A program made the position numbers and the translations under genes. Under the pieces are notes generated by a model. It was not told where the DNA came from and ran no database searches. It saw only the letters and a program-made list of their open reading frames with translations. Positions 33,756 through 45,971 of a stretch of 64,000 nucleotides of DNA are shown one piece after another (within the stretch, counting starts at the first letter, position 1; every line of letters begins with the position of its first letter). Location: contig NC_061470.1 in the NCBI RefSeq assembly GCF_022581195.2, positions 9,920,001 through 9,984,000 on the forward strand, in the 5' to 3' direction. This DNA comes from Helicoverpa zea. Its lineage: Eukaryota; Arthropoda; Insecta; Lepidoptera; Noctuidae.

Positions 33756-34059
33756 TTATATGTTAAGGTACCCAACACTGTTCAAACCTGCACTTAACAA
33801 TAGTTTTTATATCATAAGGTAAGTACGAACAAACCGGTATTAGCACCTTCCGTATAAATCCATGTACAAATAAAATCAAGGTTATTTGAGTACATAAGTA
33901 CCTATGTGTTGGTCGTTTTTGTTAAATTATTCAAAGTTTAGCTATGCTCGATGATGTAATCTAAACAAAACACTAGAAATATTTGCATATGTATGTATGT
34001 AGTTGTATGCTATGTTGTAGATTTATTGTATGTCAGACTTCTACTGAGTAAAGCCCATT

Positions 34060-34200
34060 TAATGTAGCAGCGTGAGGGAGTGTCAGACTCTTACTGACTG
34101 AAACCCGTCATGTTCCTTATGAGGCCCTTTGTGTACGACGCGACAGCCGCGGTAATTCTTTCAAACAATCCCGCAGACCACCTTGTTCCTTATGCTGTCC
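34060..34200 (-). repeat. family C (R1 3' UTR) fragment
   Basis: 'gcgtgagggagtgtcagact' and 'caaacaatcccgcagacc' are reverse-oriented family C. Confidence 0.5.
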
Positions 34201-34779
34201 TTTATGATCCGAGTCAAGATGGCTGTTTGAAAAGTCATCACAGATGCTGGTGTAACATAAGCGGCCATTGTTTTATGTAGTTAAAACTAAGTAGCAGTTC
34301 TCAGCGCGCAGTAGTCGCTAATATCCTTATTACTTAATTTTGCTTGATTTAAGCAATAAATATTTTCTGTGGGATATATTCTAGGGGAGTAGTAGCTAGA
34401 AGTAAAACACCCACATATACAGACTTTCACGTAATTAAAGCTTTTATTTAAAATAAAATATGATCCGCTACGAACTCGCGAGTCTTACTACACTGATTTT
34501 CGTACGTCTTTACAAATGTATACTTAATGTGGAAAGTTTCACTGAAAGAGCAAATCATCACGAAGCCGATAACAGTAACTAGGCTAGTTGCAAAATACCA
34601 GATCTATTTGCGTAACAGATGAAACGATTCAACAATTACTGGTCTAATCTTATAAATAAATTAGATAAAGTAAATTAGACAAAGAATACAACATAAACTA
34701 GTCATATTATAAAAAATATATTCTAGTACGATTTAACTATACAATGACAATCCTTAGCCCAGCTAATGGTTACACTGCT

Positions 34780-34870
34780 GCGGGATTGATCAAAAGAGTT
34801 ACCACGGCCCTGGTACACAAAGGGCTCTAGAAGGATCATAGGTAGTTTTAGTCAGTAAGAGTCTTACATT
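34780..34870 (+). repeat. family C (R1 3' UTR) fragment
   Basis: 'accacggccctggtacacaa' and 'tttagtcagtaagagtctta' match family C. The surrounding 34201-35790 otherwise shows no gene. Confidence 0.5.
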
Positions 34871-35796
34871 CCATTACGTACCAGTCACAGTTCACTGACA
34901 ACATAAGCGTCAGTTTTCTTCAAACAACTGTTTATCTACTATTATATTTCATGTTAACTTTTCAAAGTAAACAGTAGATTCAAGAAAACCAGAGACAGCA
35001 TAAAAAAAGGAATAGTAAAATACCTACTTCCAAACAATACAGGTTACAGCTTTGTCTTTCCATAGCTGAAAAATCTGTTACTATGGATACTTTACTGATA
35101 GTAAATTCCATTATTTATCACGATTGTATCTAAGACAAAACAATAATAATAATACCTACTTGTTTTCCTTAAATGACAATCATTTTGTTATATACCTACA
35201 TAATCTTATCATAGTCTGCGTTTGTTTTACATCGAGTACACGCGCTCGAAAAACGCCAATCGTCGCGTGACAACAATTCATGTAAATCTGAGGACATTCC
35301 AAACAAAAAACAACTAGTTTTAGATAAACAAGTTTTTTCTTTATCATATTCTATTAACTACAATATTCTATAGTAATAAAAAAAATCACCTTCTTTAAGT
35401 ATTAATGTATAAACTAAATACTAACAACGTAGTATGTACGTGTATAATAAATGCCACTAATAATGTATATGAAATAATACAATACAAACATTTATTCTCA
35501 ATACAATTATTGATTTCTGACACTAACTACAAAACTACTTTTACGGATTTTATCGTGGTTATATTAATATAATTAAATCCCGACCATAGGTAAAATCCGT
35601 AAATGTATTTTTATTTAAACGATATCATTTTTTTTAAATAAGTTTTCAATAATCGCTCCGTGGTTTAGTTTTTCTTTCTTTCATCAAAGATCAAAAACAT
35701 TAGAAATACTTAATCATAAAAATAATAACATTATATTTACTAAACAATACAAAAATAGACCACATTTCAATAACAAGATAAGTCCGTAGGTATTAG

Positions 35797-35895
35797 AACG
35801 CATGGTCACGTCAACGGACATACCACCGAAATCATTATCATTAAAGCTTCGACAAAACTATATAAAGCCAAACACGGCACCTGCGACATACAGTT
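35797..35895 (+). promoter_or_regulatory. P450-4 core promoter and upstream block
   Basis: 'aacgcatggtcacgtcaac' starts at 35797. TATATAAAG is at 35859-35867 and an initiator CAGTT at 35891-35895, with 32-nt TATA-to-initiator spacing as in P450-3. The ATG is at 35912. Confidence 0.75.
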
Positions 35896-35911
35896 ACAAC
35901 GAAGCTTCACC

Positions 35912-37797
35912 ATGATCACTTCATTGCTACTAACGGCAGTTTTTGTGATAATCTTCACAATCTACCTCGTGTCCAAGAAAAAGTTCCAATATTGGGAGAA
36001 AAGGAAAGTACCACATTTACCTCCGGTTCCTCTCCTGGGAAATTTCGGGAAATTTATTCTGCAGAGGCAATTTCTTGGCTACACATTACAATACATATGC
36101 GAAAAGTTCCCCAAAGCACCATACGTGGGTGCTTACTTTGGCACAGAACCCGCCCTACTCATTCAAGATCCTGAACTCATCAAACTCGTCATCACTAAGG
36201 ACTTCTACTTCTTCAGTGGCCGTGAGGTATCTGAATATGTCGACAAGGAAAGGTTTACTCAGAACCTCTTCTCCACTTCCGGAAACAAATGGAAGGTGTT
36301 ACGTCAGAACCTGACTCCAGTGTTTACCTCCGCGAAGATGAAGAACATGTTTCATTTGATCGAAAAGTGTTCTCACGTGTTTGAAGATTTTCTTGACAAG
36401 GAAGCCAAAAGCAACGATGTCGAAATGAGGGCTCTTATAGCGAGATACACGATGGACTGCATAGGAACCTGTGCATTTGGCGTTGAAACAAAAACCATGA
36501 ACGAGACGGAAAATAATCCGTTCACAGCAGTCGGTAACAGTATTTTCGCACTTAGCTGGTTCCAAGGATTTAAATTTGTTCTGAGAAGTATCTATCCTGC
36601 ACTTTTTTACGCGTTGGGATTCAAAAGTCTTCCACCAGAAGTTGATGCATTCTTCTCCAATTTAATGACTGGAGTTTTTAAGGGACGCAACTATACGCCC
36701 ACATCTCGGAATGACTTTGTCGATTTTGTCATCAAGTTTAAACAAAATAAAACTATGACAGGGGACAGTCTGGCTAACATGAAATCTGATTCACAGAAGA
36801 AAGTGAGTTTAGAAGTCGATGATGATCTCTTAGTGGCGCAGTGCTTCATATTTTTCGCTGCTGGATATGAAACTTCAGCCACTACTTTGAGTTTCACTTT
36901 GTATGAGTTAGCGAAAAATCCCGAAGCTCAGAAGAGAGCTATAGCCGAGGTGGACGATTATTTGCGGCGACACAACAATGAGCTGAAGTACGAGTGCCTT
37001 TCGGAGATGCCATTTATTGAAGCCTGCATTGACGAAACCCTTCGTATATACCCAGTTTTAAGTCTGTTAACTCGCGAAGTGGTAGAGGATTACACTTTCC
37101 CCACTGGATTGAAGGTGGAGAAAGGTCTGCGTATATTCTTGCCATTGTATCACTTGCATCATAACCCGGACTTCTTCCCGGATCCGGAGGAGTATCGGCC
37201 GGAACGGTTCTTGGCTGAGAACAAGGATAATATAAAACCATACACGTACATGCCTTTCGGTGACGGCCCCAGAATTTGTATTGGTAAGTTTTTCACACTT
37301 CTACATAAAACATTGTGGGCAGTTAGCTAAGCTAGTTACTTAATGAGCACACAATGTCAGGGCCGTTGCTCAAGGTCTGAATACTTAGCATGTTTCATTA
37401 CTTCTGATTATTAAATACTGTTTTACAATTTACCACAGCTAACTGCTGTCGATAACTGTTTTAATAAGCTTTCATTTATTTTTGCCTGAAGTTTGAAAAT
37501 ATAGTATAGATAGAATTAGGAGATGTTCGCAATCTCTAACTTAAAAAAAATATGCGCATTGAAATTATATAAAAATAATCAAACTAAACTTTGTTCCCAG
37601 GTATGAGATTCGCGAAAATGCAAATGGCCGCTGGAATAATAACGTTGCTGAAGAAATACCGCTTGGAACTGGCTCCAGGGATGTCGCCAAAGATTGAGTT
37701 CGAACCAAATTCTTTTGTGTCGCAAGTCGTGGGAGGAATCAAACTGAAGATGATTGAGAGAGAAGGTTGGGAGGGAAGAATGTTGAAGAACCTGTAA
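35912..37797 (+). CDS. P450-4: cytochrome P450, CYP6 family (CYP6AE-like)
   Basis: Exon 1 is 35912-37283 and exon 2 is 37601-37797, with a phase-1 intron of 317 bp; 522 aa. It has a signal anchor (about residues 3-20), hinge PHLPPVPLLGN, WKVLR (127-131), AGYETS (317-322), ETLR (375-378), PERF and FGDGPRICIG with haem-ligand Cys456. All catalytic signatures are present, so it should encode an active ER-bound monooxygenase; the substrate is unknown. It shares long near-identical blocks with P450-3 (helix C to substrate-recognition region, and helix I). A shorter stretch of about 95 bp (36911-37010) is shared with P450-1 and P450-2 as well, suggesting gene conversion. Confidence 0.93.
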
Positions 37798-38024
37798 AGG
37801 CATATTTAAAATTGGACGTTGAGTTATATGATCTTGTTTGGCTGGTTATATTTATACTTTTATCTCTAGACGTAGGTAATCTAGCGGAAGGACTTATCTA
37901 GCGATATCAAATGTTTTCAGTGTTTGTTTCCTTTCTTTTTAAAGTTACATCAGACAATGTTTATCGGGTTTTTGCTAATTGCTTACTTTGGCCAGATTCG
38001 TAAAAGAGAAGGTATATTAAGAAT

Positions 38025-38255
38025 TATAGTTCGGCCATTCAGAGAATGCGTTCCTGACACGTCGCGATTGAACTGACGACGTAACTACATTCATTGATTA
38101 TTGATATAATAATGTTGTTTTAATGCTCCTCAATTGTTAAAACGGTAAACAACCAGCAAAAATATTTTTATCGTAACTGCAACGCCATTGCAAAGTTACG
38201 TCGTCAGTTCAATCGCGACGTGTCAGGAACGCATTCTCTGAATGGCCGAACTATA
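38025..38255. mobile_element. 231-bp palindromic MITE, copy B
   Basis: This is the best-preserved copy, with essentially perfect 61-bp arms starting 'tatagttcggccattcagag'. Its asymmetric centre is inverted relative to copies A and C. It lies about 230 bp after the P450-4 stop. Confidence 0.88.
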
Positions 38256-39520
38256 GTGTTTATAGATTTGGTATGATTTGATTCCGTCTATCGACCATGA
38301 GCTATCTATGTATGATCCTTTAGGGCTGGTTTAAGGTTTTTTTCAAAATAGTAACTGCTTCCCAAAGCCTCAAAGGGCTCCAGAAGTATAAAGGGTTTGT
38401 TTTACAATCGTCTCCATTATTTTATTTATCTGTCGATTTGCTTAAAGAGATAGATATATAATTTTGACATTAGCCCCATACAAATAATATCAAAATTCCT
38501 GTCTTTAATACAACAGCTAAATAAAATATTGGGAACGACTGTTAGTCAGTAAGAGTCTGACATTGCCTTTTACTCCAACAACAGTGGAAGTCAGAAGATT
38601 TTAATGAGGACCAATAGGAGTGGGTTCTTTGGTAGTAGAATAAGGAACATGTTATGAGTTTTTCAATCTGGTCATGACTACTATGCGTGATATATTATTA
38701 TCTTTAATCATTGTGATATTATTGTGATAAAAATTTGTTTTTTGATAATAAATGAAAATTGTACATAATTAAGTGTTTATTTTTTTCTATGGACCATACC
38801 CTGCTACACAAAAGTAGCCTATCGCTCACTTTCTTTAGGGCACCTATAAGCATAGTTATTAGTTTTACTATTTTCCTACTTTACAGGCAAACATTAGCTT
38901 TTGTACCTACTATGAAATATGGATGCTATAGCATTTTTAGTGTTCTGAAGCAAAATAGAAAACTTCAGAAATGGTAAATATTTTATTTCAAATCTAGAAG
39001 TTAAAATAAAACCCGGCTTAAAATCACCACATGATCCTCATTTCTGCCCATAGGTACTTATGATGACAGCTGAGTTTTCACATAGTTTTTCGTAGTACAA
39101 AATACTCTAATGTAAACCCGCTGTTATTAGGTTAATTATACGCTCATTAATGACTTATATCAAACGTAACATTAAACAAATTAAGTAACTATGAAATAAT
39201 AAGTGCTTATTCATCATTGATAAGGCTATTAAGTAAATATTTTCGAGAGATCAATGAAAACTGCCAATCATCATGTATAGGCGTAAATTAAGATAAACAA
39301 CGATTTGTTAACTTGTTATCATAACCTTATTTTAATGTGAGATATTTATAAACATAAAAAAGACATATATTGTCACGGGACCGGTTTCTGACTAAGAATG
39401 TAAACAGTCGCTGTTAGCCATAATGTTTGCACATGTACTTATTTAGTGATCCTTAATAGTAGGTATAGTAATTTACTTAAATACTACTTATGTATAAAAT
39501 GAATAATATTTTGTTTGTTT
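38256..39520. other. intergenic, no gene
   Basis: AT-rich sequence with only short ORFs lacking recognisable domains. Confidence 0.4.
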
Positions 39521-39529
39521 GTACCACAT

Positions 39530-39745
39530 TGCTCGCAGAGCACATAGCCGATGGGGTCGAAAAGTGCTTGATCTGGAGGCCACGGACTAGCAAGCGCAGC
39601 GTAGGACGTCCACCAACAAGGTGGACTGATGACCTTATAAAGGTCGCCGGAAGACGCTGGATGCAGGTCGCCTCCAACAGGTGGAGATCTAAGGGGGAGG
39701 CCTATGTTCAGCAGTAGACGTCCTAAGGCTGAGATGATGATAATG
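39530..39745 (+). pseudogene. 5'-truncated RTE LINE tail
   Basis: The frame reads KCLIWRPRTSKRSVGRPPTR, then WTDDLIKVAGRRWMQ and GEAYVQQ, ending in a 'gatgatgataatgatgacc' tail. This is the last part of an RTE ORF2, parallel to the C-terminus at 14395-14600. Confidence 0.75.
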
Positions 39746-39959
39746 ATGACCGCTTTGTTCCAAAACTACAGAGACATTTTACTGTTCAAAGTCAAAAACG
39801 TTTATAGAAACTAGGCTAGTTTTTAGCACTTTCTCACGTCAAGTTTACAAAAGGACAGCAGCCCCAAAGCCCCGCTTTCACCACTGTCTCGTATTATGGC
39901 TGGGAAGAAGAAGCGGTGCAGAACAAACTTCCCAGCAACACAGTTGTTAGGAAGCTAGA

Positions 39960-40050
39960 CTATCTCCAAGTAACGCTTGCTATATTTTATCCCGGTACAG
40001 GCAGTAATTCCCATGGTACGTGGGTGAAACCGCGGGAAAACAGCCAGTAG
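39960..40050 (+). repeat. Helitron-like (family B) 3' fragment
   Basis: 'gctatattttatcccggtac' and 'cgtgggtgaaaccgcgggaa' match the 3' half of 30161-30362, but the terminus is CCAG instead of CTAG. Confidence 0.5.
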
Positions 40051-40454
40051 GTAAATTACATTTTTGAAAAGGCTACCTACGTAAATAGTGATCGAAGAAA
40101 TTAGTTCTCATGTTCAGACGTTATACTACCCACTTAACATAAATTGTTTGTAAAGTTCCTTTGCGTAATAACAGTTATAATAAGTTTATTCATTTGTTGA
40201 CAATTACATAGGTACCCACTACTTAAGAAATGTGCATAGTCATAATGCACGCTCGCGTTGTAATGCATGCACTGAAAGTACATTTTGAGACATTCCTGAA
40301 CGTGTGTTGTAATTTTGTGGACATTTCTGATGAACAGCTTCTGGCTAAGTCAAAGCCGGAACGAAAGATCATAAAGTAAAGCACGTTCTTCCCACAATTT
40401 CCTCTGTGTTTCGGTATACACGATGAACTGTAGGTTCCGGCTGTCATTTGAACA

Positions 40455-40630
40455 TCTTTAGCAGTCGTTATGGGTAGCCAGAAAATTAGTAGTCAGAAGC
40501 CAGTAAGTCTGACAACCAGTCTTAACAAGCGGTATTTGGATGGTGGTTTGCGGGGTTAGCTGGCTTGAGGAGGTCAGATAGACAGTCGTTCATTTTAAAA
40601 CACTGGTAGGTACTCAGCATGATCCATTTA
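40455..40630 (-). repeat. dispersed repeat family A
   Basis: 'taagtctgacaaccagtctt' and 'aggaggtcagatagacagtc' match reverse-oriented family A. Confidence 0.55.
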
Positions 40631-41081
40631 AATGACATAAAGGTCCAGGCACAGATTACTAGTCCATGTTTAAAAACTTCATATATAGACAGTATTTAAA
40701 AAAAACTGAAATTTATCGGTGAACTTGGGCCAAATAGTGATAAATATGAAGGACGAGTATTTAAAATACGATCTTCTTTTTCCTATCGCCTGACGGCCTT
40801 TGACGTGGAATTGTAACAACAACTGCTTCTGGGTAGCATTCTGGTATGCCGGCTTCATGTGTCCTCACAGGCACGGGGGTGTAACGTCTGTGGCATTAAG
40901 GTAGTTTTAATTCCAAACCTAACACGTAAACGAATAAAATTACTTAAGAAGTAAACAACCAATTCTTACTAACTCAATCAACTTCTAAGTGGCAATATTT
41001 GTGCAGTCATTATCGGGACTCGCCGCTTATCAATTACAGTGTTACATAAACACTCTGGCCTGCACCCCTTATCTTTAAAGC

Positions 41082-41089
41082 TATAAATA
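41082..41089 (+). promoter_or_regulatory. P450-5 TATA box
   Basis: TATAAATA lies 47 nt before the ATG at 41136. The ACGCATGG block of P450-1 to P450-4 is not found upstream; only 'ccaacgcacg' occurs just after the TATA box. Confidence 0.6.
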
Positions 41090-41135
41090 CTCCAACGCAC
41101 GATTAGCATCGTTACATCAAAACAAACATCCAATC

Positions 41136-42961
41136 ATGATAGTCTTACTATCAATCGTGTTGCCTTTGATTTTCTACGCCTTCTATCTCTTTACCACGCG
41201 AAAATTTCAATATTGGGAGAAAAAGAAAGTGCCATATATAAAACCGGTTCCTATCTTCGGGAATTTCTCCGAATACATTCTACAGAAGAAGTTCATCGGA
41301 GAAGTTGTCAAAGAAATATGCCAGAAATTCCCCAACGAACCATTAATCGGTGCCTATTATGGCACAGAACCAACGTTGATCGTCCAAGATCCCGAACTCA
41401 TCAAGCTCGTGATGACAAAGGATTTCTACTTCTTCAATGGCCGTGAAGTTTCTGATTACTCTCATAGAGAATTGTTCTCACGTAACCTTTTCGCTACACA
41501 CGGAGACCAATGGAAGGTGCTGCGTCAGAATCTGACCCCGTTGTTCTCTTCCGCTAAGATGAAGAACATGTTCTATTTGATTGAGAAGTGCTCTCTTGTG
41601 TTTGAGAAAGTTCTTGACAAGGAAACACAAAAATGTGATGAGATTGAAGTGAGGGCTCTAATGGCTGCCTACACTATGGACTGCATCGGCTCCTGTGTGT
41701 TTGGTGTTGACACGAACGTGATGGAGAAAAAAGAGAATAATCCCTTCAAAAATGTTGGTGATATCATCTTCGAAGCTAACAAACTCAGAGCGTTAAAGTT
41801 AGTTGCTCGGTCTATTTGGCCAGCCATATTCTTCGGGTTGGGATTTAACACACAACCCGCAGAAGTCAAAAACTTTTTCACAAACTTAATGACCGGTATT
41901 TTTAGCGCACGTCAATACACGCCGACGAACAGAAATGACTTTGTTGATCTCGTATTAAAACTGAAAAACAACAAAACAATGGTAGGCGACAGTTTTAATA
42001 ACGTGAAGAGCGATTCAGCGGCGAAAGTGACGCTCGACGTGGATGATGAACTTTTAATAGCTCAGTGCTTTTTGTTCTTCGCTGCAGGATATGAAACCTC
42101 AGCCACCACATTAAATTATACCTTGTATGAATTGGCCAAGAATCCCGAAGCTCAAGAAAGGGCTTTAGCAGAAGTGGATGAGTATCTGCGTCGTAACGAT
42201 AATATGTTGAAGTATGAATGCGTCGCGGAGACTCCGTATCTTGAAGCGTGTACAAATGAAGCTCTTCGGCTGTACCCAGTGCTAGCAATACCGACTCGTG
42301 AAGTAATGGATGACTATACTTTCCCTTCAGGGCTGAAGGTTGAGAAAGGTCTTCGAATACATCTCCCAGCATACCACTTGCAACGTAGTCCGGAATACTT
42401 CCCGGATCCAGAGAAGTTTCAGCCAGAACGATTCCTTCCTGAAAATAAACAGAATATAAGACAGTACACGTACTTCCCTTTTGGTGATGGTCCAAGAGTC
42501 TGTATTGGTAAGTATTTATAATATTAGAACTTATTAGTCGCAAAATAACACTGCAATTTCCGATGTTTAATTTAGATAAAAATAGTGAACTCCGGTATAA
42601 TGTAAATCTTGAACTTGACCAATTTTATCCACTATCGTCAATAAATAGTCCCTGGTTGTCAGACTAACTGGCATCTGACTATCCGTACCCACTGGCAAAG
42701 ATGTTCAATGACAATAACTGAAGCATAGATAAGAATAAAGAACTATGGTCTCCATTTCCCTCAGGTATAAGATTTGCAAGAATGCAAATGGCGGCGGGTC
42801 TGATCACTTTGCTGAAGAAGTATCGAGTGGAACTGGCTCCAGGGATGAAGAGAGAAGTGGTCCTCCAGCCTACATCTGTAATCACTCAGCCTATTGGTGG
42901 AATCAGGCTTAAGTTTGTGGAGAGAGAGAATTGGGAGCAAAGATTGCTGAAATCATCTTGA
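41136..42961 (+). CDS. P450-5: cytochrome P450, CYP6 family (CYP6AE-like)
   Basis: Exon 1 is 41136-42507 and exon 2 is 42765-42961, with a phase-1 intron of 257 bp; 522 aa. Exon 2 starts GIRFARMQM, with Ile instead of Met. Signal anchor, WKVLR, AGYETSATT, EALR of helix K, PERF and FGDGPRVCIG (Cys456) are all present. The closest paralogue is P450-6. Its core promoter lacks the block shared by P450-1 to P450-4, so it may be controlled differently. A LINE fragment begins about 145 bp after its stop, and no clear poly(A) signal lies in between. Confidence 0.93.
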
Positions 42962-43106
42962 ATCATAATCATCATCATTGTTCTGTTTTATCCCAGTTTT
43001 TTATTTGTTCTCCTTTTTTCATAAATGTGATGTTAAGTCAGTTTGAGAAATATAAATGTTTCATGCAGTTGTTTAGTGTAACTCATCCAAAGTAAATAAT
43101 TAGTGC

Positions 43107-44260
43107 ACAATGCACAGCGTCCTAGCTCCGTTGCTATTCAACATCTACTCCAACGACCAACCATCTACCCCAAACACGACTCGCTTCCTGTACGCTGATG
43201 ATTTGGCCCTGACATCACAGGGATCTTTTGAGGAGGTAGAGGAAAACCTTAATAAGGCACTCGAAGATCTGAGTACCTATTACCAGGAGAACGGCCTAAA
43301 ACCAAACCCCTCAAAAACTCAGTCGTGCGTATTCCACCTCCGCAACAGAGAAGCGAGGCGAACCCTTAACATCCAGTGGCGAGGTTTACCTATCAATCAT
43401 TGCAAGCTACCAAAATATCTGGGTGTAACTCTTGACAAGTCGCTCACTTTCATGAAAAACTGCGAGAATATCAAGCAGAAAGTTGCCTCCCGCAACAACC
43501 TGTTGCGAAGGCTGACGAGCACGACCTGGGGAGCCTCACCAACGGTGCTGCGAGCCATTGGCCTGGCACTCTGCTACTCCGCGGGCGAATATGCGTGCCC
43601 AGTGTGGAGTCGTTCCGTTCACGCTGGGCAGGTGGATGTAGCACTGAACGAAACGTGCCGCATTGTAACTGGCTGCCTCAAGCCGACCCCGTTACATATG
43701 CTGCACCCACTAGCCGGCATTGCCCCACCAGATGTTCGTAGAAGCGTAGCTTCTGGCATCGAGAGAGCCAAATTCGAAATAGACCAACGACACCCCATGC
43801 ACTATTACACCCCTGTGCCACAACGGCTTAAAAGCCGCAGGGGTTTCTACAAAACCGTTGCTCCTGTCGATGGTGAAGTCTCTCGAGCCAGACGGGATCT
43901 TTGGCGATCGAGGAGTTCACTGCCCTCCCCGTTTGTCCCGCTCTTGGACACGATCTCCCGAGAAGAGTCTGGCAGTCTTTAAACAGACTCCGAACACAGG
44001 TCGGCCTGAGCAAAGATAATCGATCCAAGTTTCGTTTATCGATCGAAGGGGTTTCGTGGGCGGGGCGGACCTTGGGTGCGTGTGCGGGGCTGCCGTGCAG
44101 GCGATGTCCCACCTAATCGCATGTCCACTGTGCCTTGAAACTTGCTCGCGGGAGGACTTAATGAGCGCATCCGGCCGTGCTCTCGCTGTGGCGGCATATT
44201 GGGCTGACATAGTGTAGTCTCAATATATGACATGTCATCGACACGAAAGAAGAAGATCAA
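43107..44260 (+). pseudogene. non-LTR retrotransposon fragment (reverse transcriptase palm to C-terminus)
   Basis: The ORF 43110-43982 starts inside the polymerase domain with VLAPLLFNIYSNDQP, then the catalytic FLYADDLALT, LPKYLGVTLDKSLT, and LALCYSAGEYACPVW in the region after it. A frameshift near 43980 moves coding into the frame giving WQSLNRLRTQVG (43901-44116), and a final piece reads CPLCLETCSREDL (about 44117-44215). The 5' half, including the endonuclease, is missing. The clade is probably in the Jockey/CR1 group but was not settled. It lies between P450-5 and P450-6. Confidence 0.8.
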
Positions 44261-44349
44261 CATTAATGTTAATCTAACCTCTGATAACGAACAGACGTGT
44301 TCGTCTTTTGATTGTTTTTGTTCTCGATCACACGATTGTTAATATATAC

Positions 44350-44402
44350 AATGACAGAAAAAGACTCAGACGCGGGTGCAATCGTGGTAAAACAGCTAGT
44401 AC
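44350..44402 (+). repeat. Helitron-like (family B) 3' terminus
   Basis: 'gacgcgggtgcaatcgtggt' followed by 'aaaacagctagt' is the 3' hairpin and CTAG|T end only. Confidence 0.5.
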
Positions 44403-45020
44403 CTAAGTAATAAGTTTTATTTATTAATTCATCTGGTCCAATGTCAGTTGTATGAATAAATGATTAAGTAGGTAAGTATTTATCTCTGTGTCATTTTTAC
44501 TCATGTGTACGAAGTAGGTATATATGTAATTAAATACACTGACTTGGTTTTTTTTATCCGCTCCACCAAATTGTTTGGACGGCGACCATCCGTTGGCTAT
44601 TTCCATTTTTTAAATTTATTGAAAGGTATTTATTTATTTGCTACTAAATTTTGATTCCCACACCACACTAATACTCATGATTCACACAATAAACATATCC
44701 ACTCACAACATCACAACACAATACACATATTACATCACTCGATACAATTTCCGCCATCATAATTGCATAACAAAATATCTCTCGTGCAATTGGCCGGTTA
44801 ACCTAGATCTTTGACATTTCTGACATTTTACTTGCCGCGCTGTCTATGGTCTGAGCCGCTCACTATCTAATATTCACAAGTTTTTGTCTATGTCTTTTCT
44901 TGATATTCTCGTATTGTGTTTTGTTTTGTCTATGGTTTGTTTTGTATTCATTGTTACTATATATTAACTTTTACTACTTTTCTGTTATTTTACTAATTAT
45001 ATATATATATATATATTTAT

Positions 45021-45320
45021 TAATTTACTGGATTCGTGCCGAAACGGCGTCTTGATTGTATAGTCCCGAGGCAAGTCATGTGGTGGGTCAGCGCTGAAAA
45101 CCAGCGCTGTTGTCTCGTGCCTGCGTGTGCGAGACACAGCATTATGCTGAGCGTTGCCCCTTTTCACGCATAAGTGACGCAGCTGCAGCGCTTTTCTTTT
45201 TTGTTTCACTGTTTGTTTTGTCCATTGTTATATTTGTTTGTTTTTGTGTGTGTTTGTTTTCTGCGTCATTTGTGTGTTAAATAAAATGGTTTCTTTCTTT
45301 CTTTCTTTCTTCTTTCATGA
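45021..45320 (+). repeat. LINE 3' end (family E), copy 2, with (TTTC)n tail
   Basis: 'ggtcagcgctgaaaaccagc', 'cagcattatgctgagcg' and 'ccttttcacgcataagtgac' parallel 8470-8590. It ends at AATAAAATGG and a TTTC microsatellite (45287-45311). A TA dinucleotide run sits just upstream (45000-45016). Confidence 0.55.
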
Positions 45321-45430
45321 ATGCAATTAAATAAAAAAAATATTTTCAGATACTTGTGGAAAATCAATGTAAGGCATATAATCTCAATCAATAGCAATGA
45401 TTTTAGGCAAAAGGTTATTTGTTTTATTTG

Positions 45431-45612
45431 CATATCTACTAGCTGACCCGGCGAACTTCGTACCGTCTTTTCCTTATTTGCTCACCGTTTAGACCTACCC
45501 TGGACTACGACAAACATTTTAAAACCAAAATCAGCTCAATCGGCCCAGCCGTTCTCGAGTGTTAATCAGACTATATAACGAACAACAATTCATTTTTATT
45601 TATATAGATGTG
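45431..45612. repeat. moth dispersed repeat starting 'actagctgacccggcgaac'
   Basis: It begins with CTAG, then 'ctgacccggcgaacttcgta', and ends near 'ttatttatatagatg'. The layout resembles a reverse-oriented CTAG-ended repeat common in moths. Its class is uncertain. Confidence 0.45.
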
Positions 45613-45928
45613 TAAAAAGTTCTAACAAGACTTTTTATTAAGACCTTTAGTTTAGTGCTTATTCAAATAGAGTATAGCTTTGATGCCTTTTACCAACCCC
45701 AGCATTTCATCACAGCTGAGCGATTTATGGCTGCTTGTTCAATTGTTTTCAAGGCACAAATAATATCACTTATTATTTTCATATTATTTACGGAACTGCC
45801 GCTTTTATATGTTGAAAATAAGGAATATGTTTAAAAATATTTCAATATATCAAAAAATATACAGAGAAAATCCAAAAACATTATAAACGTACTGTCACCC
45901 TATTCGGCTTATTATCTCCAGAAAAATG

Positions 45929-45955
45929 TATAAATAGCTCGAGCATCTTCAGATT
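45929..45955 (+). promoter_or_regulatory. P450-6 TATA box and initiator
   Basis: TATAAATA lies at 45929-45936 with an initiator candidate TTCAGATT at 45948-45955. The ATG is at 45972. Confidence 0.6.
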
Positions 45956-45971
45956 CGACTAAACGTTCAAA

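Noticed and set aside
41995..42543. 182-codon minus-strand ORF over P450-5
   Set aside because: It is antisense to a well-supported P450 exon and has no recognisable domain of its own.
45287..45311. TTTC microsatellite as an independent feature
   Set aside because: It is the 3' tail of the family E LINE end and is described there.
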